Shown: positions 59,201 to 64,000 of the stretch, piece by piece | How positions within the stretch are numbered: position 1 is the stretch's first letter | Layout of the letters: each line of letters starts with the position of its first letter | Assembly: GCA_965226545.1 (NCBI GenBank) | Contig: OZ245364.1 | Location: 1,178,001-1,242,000 of the forward strand | DNA: 64,000 nucleotides | Origin: JAHRAW01 sp965226545 | GTDB taxonomy: Bacteria > Pseudomonadota > Gammaproteobacteria > Arenicellales > Poriferihabitantaceae | Direction: 5' to 3' | Position numbers and translations under genes: made by a program | Notes under the pieces: generated by a model | The model's database searches: none | Told to the model about the DNA's origin: nothing | What the model saw: only the letters and a program-made list of their open reading frames with translations

Positions 59201-62200
59201 CGCCGCCGCCAACCCCGGCGCGCAAACTTTCCTAGTCGGCGACGCCAAAAGCGTCACACTCGGCAACGCCACCGGCGGGCAAGCGGGATTGGTCTACGCC
59301 CTCACGGTCGGCGGCGTACCGGTCGCCGATGGCGGACAAGTATCCGCTGCCGGCATCGCCTACACCGCCGCCACCAGCACCAACCCGGCAACGATAAGCG
59401 GCGCAGCCACGGCATCGGGCGCAACGACGCAAGTCGTATACACAGTGACAGACGCCAACGGGGCAACGGCGGCATTTACCTTTGCCCTGAATGTATTCCC
59501 CAAACCGTCCTTCGCCGCCACCCAAGCGGATTTGGATTTCACCGCCGGCTTCGCCCGCACCTTCACCTTGGGGGCGGCATCGGGCGGCACTTCACCGCTG
59601 AATTACGGATTAAGCCGCATCGTTAGCGGTGTTGCCACGGGCACAATCCCGGACGAATTGGTATTCACCGCCACCTCCTCCGGCATCGAATTGCGCAGCA
59701 CCGACGGTTTGGCGACCACCGCCGCCGGGTCGTATGAATTGACCGTGACCGATGGCAACGGCATTAAAGCGATGGCCGGCTTTACTATAGCGGTGGCGGG
59801 TCAATTGATGTTCCCGGCGGGTGCGCAACCGGCGGATTTAACTTTGTTGACCGGCACCACCATCGCCGAAGCGATTACCTTCGGCTCGGCCACCGGCGGC
59901 AAGGCGACGGTGAATCATGTATTAACTCGAGACGGCTCGACCATAGCGGGCGGGACGGATGCATTCCCCGGCGTGATGTACACCGCCGCCACCGGCAGTT
60001 TGCCGGCATTGTTGAGCGGCATGCCGACCGAAGATAATGTGCAACACATGTTGACCTACACCGCCACGGACGCCAACGGTGCATCGGTCGCCTTCGTCGT
60101 CAACGCCTTCATCGCCGCCAGCCCGGTATTCGACCCGCTCGCCATCGCCGCCACCTATACGCAAAACTACGCGATTTACAGCAGCGACGGCACTCGAAGT
60201 GCAAGCGGCGCTTCGTTGACCTTGCCGGCGGCGTTTGGCGGGGTTGCGCCATTGTCGTATGCAGTCCTCGTAAACAATCTGCAGACGGCCGGGTTAACCC
60301 CAACCGTGCAAACCGATAATCGCGTATTCGTCAGCGGCACGCCGAGTGCCATCGGCGATTTCACCTATACCCGCCAAGTGGTCGACGCCAACGCCGACAC
60401 CGAGCACGGCACCTTTAGCCTCACGGTCAATGTCGCCGCCGCGCCGGTATTTACGACAACCCAAGCACAAGTGCATTTCACCGAAGATGATGCAAGAGTC
60501 GCCCCCGAGACCGCGCAACTCATCGCCGTCAGTGGCGGCGCCGGGGATGTCGTCTATACCCTCAACCGCGTCTCCCCCGACGGCACCACTGTGCCGGCGG
60601 CGTTGTCAATCGATTCGGCGACGCAAATATTAAGCGCAAGCACAGCCATTAAAGCTCTCGATACCGGGCGGTATGAAATCATCGCCACCGACATCAACGG
60701 CATCACGGCGACTTCGGGGCAGTTCGAAATCACCGTCACCGGGCCATTGGCATTGCCCGACAGCATCGACGATATCACCTTTACGCTGGGGCTGTCGCAA
60801 TCGCGCGTATTGCAAGCCGCGGTCGGCGGATTTGGCACATTGTCATACGACATCGACGCACAAAGTGGCTCTGTCTATCCGACCGAATTATTCTCGCTCA
60901 ATTTCAACTCGCGCGAATTGGCGTATCTCGGCGGCGGGCAAACCTATGTCGCCGGCGGCACGGCATCCTTTGCGTTGACTTGGAAAGTGATCGATGAAAC
61001 CACGCCGACTGCGATGACCGTGTCGGCGGCGTTTAACATTATAGTGGTCGATAGCCCGACCTTTGCGCAGGACGATATCGATGAGTTAATCGGCGGCTAT
61101 TCCTTCCATGTCGGCACCGCCTTGCCGGCGGCGGCGACCTTGCCGGCGGTGACCGATGGCGCATTGCCGCTGACCTATAAATTAACCGACGGCGCAAATT
61201 CGCCGTATGGTCAAATCGCCTTCGGCAAAAACGGCATCACTTTCGATGCGTCCACGCGCGTGTTCTCCGGCACGCCGGAGCGGGAAACCCGCCATCGAAT
61301 GCATTACCACGTGCGAGACGCCAACGGCTCGATGGTCGCGCAAAACACTTCGGTGCGGATTATCGCGGCGATGACGCTTGCGCAAAGCGATTTGCTGTTC
61401 GGCAACGGGCAAGGCGGCATCGATATGCGGCTCGCTGACCCGGTCAACAACATCGACCCCGCGAATTTTAACCTGACCAATTTGGACGGCACCACTTTAA
61501 GCACCCTGCCAAACGGCATCAACTACGATGCCGCAACCAACCGCTTGAGCGGCACTGCGCCGGCCACTGAGTCAACCACCTCATTCGCCTACACCGCCAC
61601 CGACCCTTTCGATAACAGCACTGCGGTAACCACTTTCGCGATTCAAGTTGTCCTGCGCCCGACCTTCGATGCCGGTGCGCCAACGCAAATCACTTACACC
61701 GTCGGCGCAAGCGGCGCACAAGCGGACGGCGTCGGCTATGAGACATTCACCCTGTCGGAAGCCACCGGCGGCAACGGCATCATCACCTACGAAACCCGCG
61801 CCAATCTGCCGAGCGGCTTAACCGCCGATGAGCAGGGCGACGGCAGCGTCGTATTCAGCGGCGCACCGACGCGCACCGGCGATTTTGTCTATACCCGCAG
61901 CGCCTTCGATACAATGGACGAAACCAGCACCTTTACCTTAACCATCAGCGTAGTCGCCGCACCGCGATTCACCGATTCGATACCGGCGATGGTGTTCACG
62001 CCAAGGCAGGCGGGCATCAACTTCACCTTGCCGGTCGCGAGTGGCGGCGTGGTGGGGGATGGCGGCTATACCTATAGCGTCGCGGGTTTGCCGACTGGGT
62101 TATCGTTGGATGATACGGTGCCTTCGATTGGCGGCATCCCGACCACCTTTACACCCCGCGCCAATTACACCTTTGAAGCAACCGACGCCAATGGCGCGAC

Positions 62201-64000
62201 TGCGCAATTGCTGTTCGCATTGACCGTGACCGATGAATTGGCGTTTACCGAGGAGGTGGAAAGCGTATACACTTTCACCGTCGGCGGGGCTGTGCAATTG
62301 CCGTCCGCCGGCGGCGGACAAGGTCCGTATACCTATTCGCAATCCTTTGTCGCCGCCGACGGCTCGTTTACCGCCGCCCTTGCGTTCGACGCAAACACGC
62401 GGCGGATTAGCGGGGCGTTGACCATCTCCTCGGGCGCGAATGATTTAGCCAACAACGGCGTGATTTACTCGGTGACCGATTCCAAAGGGGTGGTCGAAAG
62501 CGCGACCTTTAACCTGCACATCGTTCCGATAGTGTTTTCCGCCGGCGGTGGCGATTTGCGTTTCCGCGTCAATCAAGCCGTGCAATATGATTTGACCAGC
62601 CGATTGTTGGTGACAAGGGCGGTCGGCGTCGAAGTGACCGGCTATTCTCTTGTGCCGTTGGGCGCCGCCGATGCGGTCGCCGAAGGGTTGACCTATTCCA
62701 CCAACGCCGCCGGCTTCGAACCAAAACTTACCGGCGACGGCACTTTTGGTGCAGGCGATGAACCGATACCGACGGAATTGACCTTAACTGCGACCTATTC
62801 GGTCGGCACGACTGACCCGATTACCACTTTCGTCACCCAGTCGTTTAAAGTGCGCGTCGCAGACGGCACCGAATTGGTGCCGGTCAATGAAAAAATGCTG
62901 TCCAAAGTCGCCGCCGCCTCAGTCGCCGGCACCTTGGGCGCAATCACCGACCGCATTGCCACCGCCACATCCGCCGTGCCGATTGTATCGATTGGCGGGC
63001 AATCGCCGATGATGGCATTGGCGCAAACCATTAAAGCGTGGGCGGATGATGCAGTCGACACCACCGCCTTGATTGCCAACAGCAAATTCGTGTTGCCGTT
63101 TAATCGCGGCGGTTATGGCGCGGATTCAACCGCGTCCGGCGCAGTTTGGGGCAGTGCGCATTTCCGTCAATTGAAAGGCGATGATGAAGACGCCGACTCC
63201 GAAGGCGGGTTGCCGACGGTTAAATGGGACGGCAACATCAGCGGCGTACATCTCGGCTTCGATTTCAAAGTCAGCGACGACACCTTGCTCGGCCTCGCCG
63301 TATCGCGCAGCCGTGCGTCGATGGATTACAAAACGAACGCAATGGATAATACCGGGACGCTTGTGTCGGAAGAAGGCGAATATGAAATCGACCTTAACGC
63401 GGTGCATCCGTACATCAACTGGGCCGTCGGCGATGTCAATTTATACGCGAGCGCCGGGGTTGGCGAAGGCGAATTGACCGTCACGCCGGATGATGAATCG
63501 CTAACGCCGGCGCTTAAAAGCGACCTCAAACTCACCGCCTATGGCCTCGGCGTCAGCGGCGATTTAAATGAATCAGTGCAAGTGCGCGGCGAATGGCGGC
63601 GCGGTGAAATCAAAGTCGAAGGCAACGTCGACGACGAAAACACCATCGCCCCGCAAAACCTCAACACCAGCAGCACACGCATCTTGGCGCGATGGCACGA
63701 CGCCAATCGTCGAGACGACAATCGCGCGATATTTGCCGAAGTCGGCTGGCGGCTCGATGGCGGTGACGGCGATTCTGGCGCCGGCATGGAAACCGCATTG
63801 GGCTGGAATTATCTCGGCGACCGCACCACCGTCGAAATCGGCGCGCACGGCTTAATCGGGCGCGATGATTACAGCGAATGGGGCGCGTACGGCAATTTCC
63901 GCGTCAGCAGCGGCAACGACGGGCAAGGCTTCGCCGTGCGCATCCGCCCAAGTTACGGCGAATCGCAAACCGAATTCGGTCGCGTATGGAATGCTGATTC
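56274..64000 (+). CDS. Giant Ig-repeat autotransporter adhesin (locus C), 3' end beyond the window
   Basis: The frame is open from the ATG at 56274 to the window end, 2575 codons; by comparison with the locus A protein about 85 codons of the barrel are missing. An N-terminal extension precedes the signal peptide (hydrophobic about 36-55, ending PASA). From about 75 to 2190 there are repeated Ig-like domains with the alternating themes FTAGFARTFxL...ATGG and NPGxQ...DATGG...YTATDANGA. The barrel begins at about 2205 (KMLSKVAAASVAGTLGAITD), almost the same as in the locus A protein. The ACGAGG ribosome site matches those of both other adhesins. Confidence 0.88.
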   Translation, partial: MRPDTMRVDSAHSDFIAAGNFMSTGFFARAHRVRGGFFALVGLLLFAFALPASAQSAPSFPVDKFEYIFINTSERGPIGIVGTNSEQIANTLTYTFSPALRVGYELSKSTSRGAYINATGSSNHGWVTYTLTAENSAGSDTAQVIFKNVSQPSFGSQWSNYVFTFYQSPPTTFRMPEINVSAYDLQFSRYRFGGSQTSLSDCGLLDVPATGSEYIRDYILRSDSTTKLSGDPAVDSAKCDYGSHSFFGHYNVDGGFQSARLANLQFVVLASAPGPSLGQGNVGFTSGAASLKTLNAAGVPGGIGASITTYTIAPETGTMPDSLTFNPDTRQLGSTDAIVAGDAGSYVYTATDSRNLSVAVTFSVTVAAAVSLDPANPADLAFEAGTAAVITLPTPAGGVPTGGQYNHTLYVDDTEYGNYGRPIPGMEYRLRHQGINQIFGTPTTVGEHTIRFSASDTNGSTASATFSVSITSLPVFTQQADLSFTAGFARTFNLDAATGGTGTLQYALSRIVSGATETIPNSLVFTAADNRELRSTNALAKTDGGSYEFKVTDDNDMVTTTFSIIVADQLVSGANPGNQLITMVAGTAITAIDIADATGGQDTNYALTGGGSTLADGDEIGIAGLTYNARTSGSPATPANISGEPTATGIVMLTYTATDANGATVSVAFSVEVIDLPTFPTAQGNVEFTAGFARAETLVVASGGMSPLTYSLKRIASGGALETIPDTLVFVADDRELSSTAGLATMSAGSYEYRVTDARGNFATSIFMVNIALQLVAGANPGDQTILSTETAAITLADATGGKSTVNYTLNTAGSALTNGANIGIAGLIYNSRSSGTEATITGMPTATGQVMLTYTATDANGASVSYDFAVNAFDMPTFLTAQPNLSFTVGHPVTTFLNQALGGNPANSVTYSLMRIVNNATEAIPNGLTFNTATRELGNTDNLTTFDAGSYELKVTATNGMTAGTFSIAVAPALVAAANPGAQTFLVGDAKSVTLGNATGGQAGLVYALTVGGVPVADGGQVSAAGIAYTAATSTNPATISGAATASGATTQVVYTVTDANGATAAFTFALNVFPKPSFAATQADLDFTAGFARTFTLGAASGGTSPLNYGLSRIVSGVATGTIPDELVFTATSSGIELRSTDGLATTAAGSYELTVTDGNGIKAMAGFTIAVAGQLMFPAGAQPADLTLLTGTTIAEAITFGSATGGKATVNHVLTRDGSTIAGGTDAFPGVMYTAATGSLPALLSGMPTEDNVQHMLTYTATDANGASVAFVVNAFIAASPVFDPLAIAATYTQNYAIYSSDGTRSASGASLTLPAAFGGVAPLSYAVLVNNLQTAGLTPTVQTDNRVFVSGTPSAIGDFTYTRQVVDANADTEHGTFSLTVNVAAAPVFTTTQAQVHFTEDDARVAPETAQLIAVSGGAGDVVYTLNRVSPDGTTVPAALSIDSATQILSASTAIKALDTGRYEIIATDINGITATSGQFEITVTGPLALPDSIDDITFTLGLSQSRVLQAAVGGFGTLSYDIDAQSGSVYPTELFSLNFNSRELAYLGGGQTYVAGGTASFALTWKVIDETTPTAMTVSAAFNIIVVDSPTFAQDDIDELIGGYSFHVGTALPAAATLPAVTDGALPLTYKLTDGANSPYGQIAFGKNGITFDASTRVFSGTPERETRHRMHYHVRDANGSMVAQNTSVRIIAAMTLAQSDLLFGNGQGGIDMRLADPVNNIDPANFNLTNLDGTTLSTLPNGINYDAATNRLSGTAPATESTTSFAYTATDPFDNSTAVTTFAIQVVLRPTFDAGAPTQITYTVGASGAQADGVGYETFTLSEATGGNGIITYETRANLPSGLTADEQGDGSVVFSGAPTRTGDFVYTRSAFDTMDETSTFTLTISVVAAPRFTDSIPAMVFTPRQAGINFTLPVASGGVVGDGGYTYSVAGLPTGLSLDDTVPSIGGIPTTFTPRANYTFEATDANGATAQLLFALTVTDELAFTEEVESVYTFTVGGAVQLPSAGGGQGPYTYSQSFVAADGSFTAALAFDANTRRISGALTISSGANDLANNGVIYSVTDSKGVVESATFNLHIVPIVFSAGGGDLRFRVNQAVQYDLTSRLLVTRAVGVEVTGYSLVPLGAADAVAEGLTYSTNAAGFEPKLTGDGTFGAGDEPIPTELTLTATYSVGTTDPITTFVTQSFKVRVADGTELVPVNEKMLSKVAAASVAGTLGAITDRIATATSAVPIVSIGGQSPMMALAQTIKAWADDAVDTTALIANSKFVLPFNRGGYGADSTASGAVWGSAHFRQLKGDDEDADSEGGLPTVKWDGNISGVHLGFDFKVSDDTLLGLAVSRSRASMDYKTNAMDNTGTLVSEEGEYEIDLNAVHPYINWAVGDVNLYASAGVGEGELTVTPDDESLTPALKSDLKLTAYGLGVSGDLNESVQVRGEWRRGEIKVEGNVDDENTIAPQNLNTSSTRILARWHDANRRDDNRAIFAEVGWRLDGGDGDSGAGMETALGWNYLGDRTTVEIGAHGLIGRDDYSEWGAYGNFRVSSGNDGQGFAVRIRPSYGESQTEFGRVWNAD

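Overview
The window looks like chromosomal DNA of an uncultured, probably marine or host-associated gammaproteobacterium. The basis is the carA-carB-greA block, a Xni-type flap nuclease, GrxD, TRAP and polyamine transporters, and dense coding with several GTG/TTG starts. The species cannot be named from the sequence.

Layout. 0-8.7 kb: start of a secreted protein (minus strand, cut by the window edge), recQ, argB, then metK-ahcY on the plus strand, followed directly by a DNA methyltransferase and a protein with DNA-glycosylase signatures. 8.7-23.6 kb (minus): a TRAP transporter whose parts (dctP, dctQ, dctM) are split apart by an 11-kb block holding two small coiled-coil membrane proteins and a 2827-residue autotransporter (locus A). 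23.7-33.0 kb: small membrane protein, xni, folE, an FAD-linked D-2-hydroxyacid dehydrogenase (plus), a small secreted protein, greA, carB, carA. 33.1-40.2 kb (plus): four small coiled-coil membrane proteins and a 1574-residue autotransporter (locus B). 40.4-47.0 kb: pdxJ, an MTH938-like gene, hom, recJ, grxD, a Rieske oxygenase. 47.2-53.6 kb (plus): a polyamine ABC transporter potD-B-C-A with a one-polypeptide restriction-modification gene between potD and potB. 53.7-64 kb (plus): five more small coiled-coil membrane proteins, a decayed remnant of a sixth, and a third giant autotransporter that runs off the window (locus C).

The most unusual content is the thrice-repeated arrangement of several short, tail-anchored coiled-coil proteins (head sequence resembling the DUF1640/CCDC90 family) followed on the same strand by one giant Ig-repeat autotransporter. 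Both parts have recognisable families, but I know of no description of the pairing. Several members share promoter words and 33-base (11-residue) repeat units that change stalk length.

A second genome-wide trait is the spread of short words (GTTAAC, AGTGAC, TTGCACTT and similar). They fill the intergenic spacers and also appear, as six-base periodic tracts, inside housekeeping genes (carA, carB, recJ, xni, potD, dctQ, the MTH938-like gene), where they encode Ser/Asp/Lys/Asn/Val linkers. No tRNA, rRNA, CRISPR array or insertion sequence was recognised.
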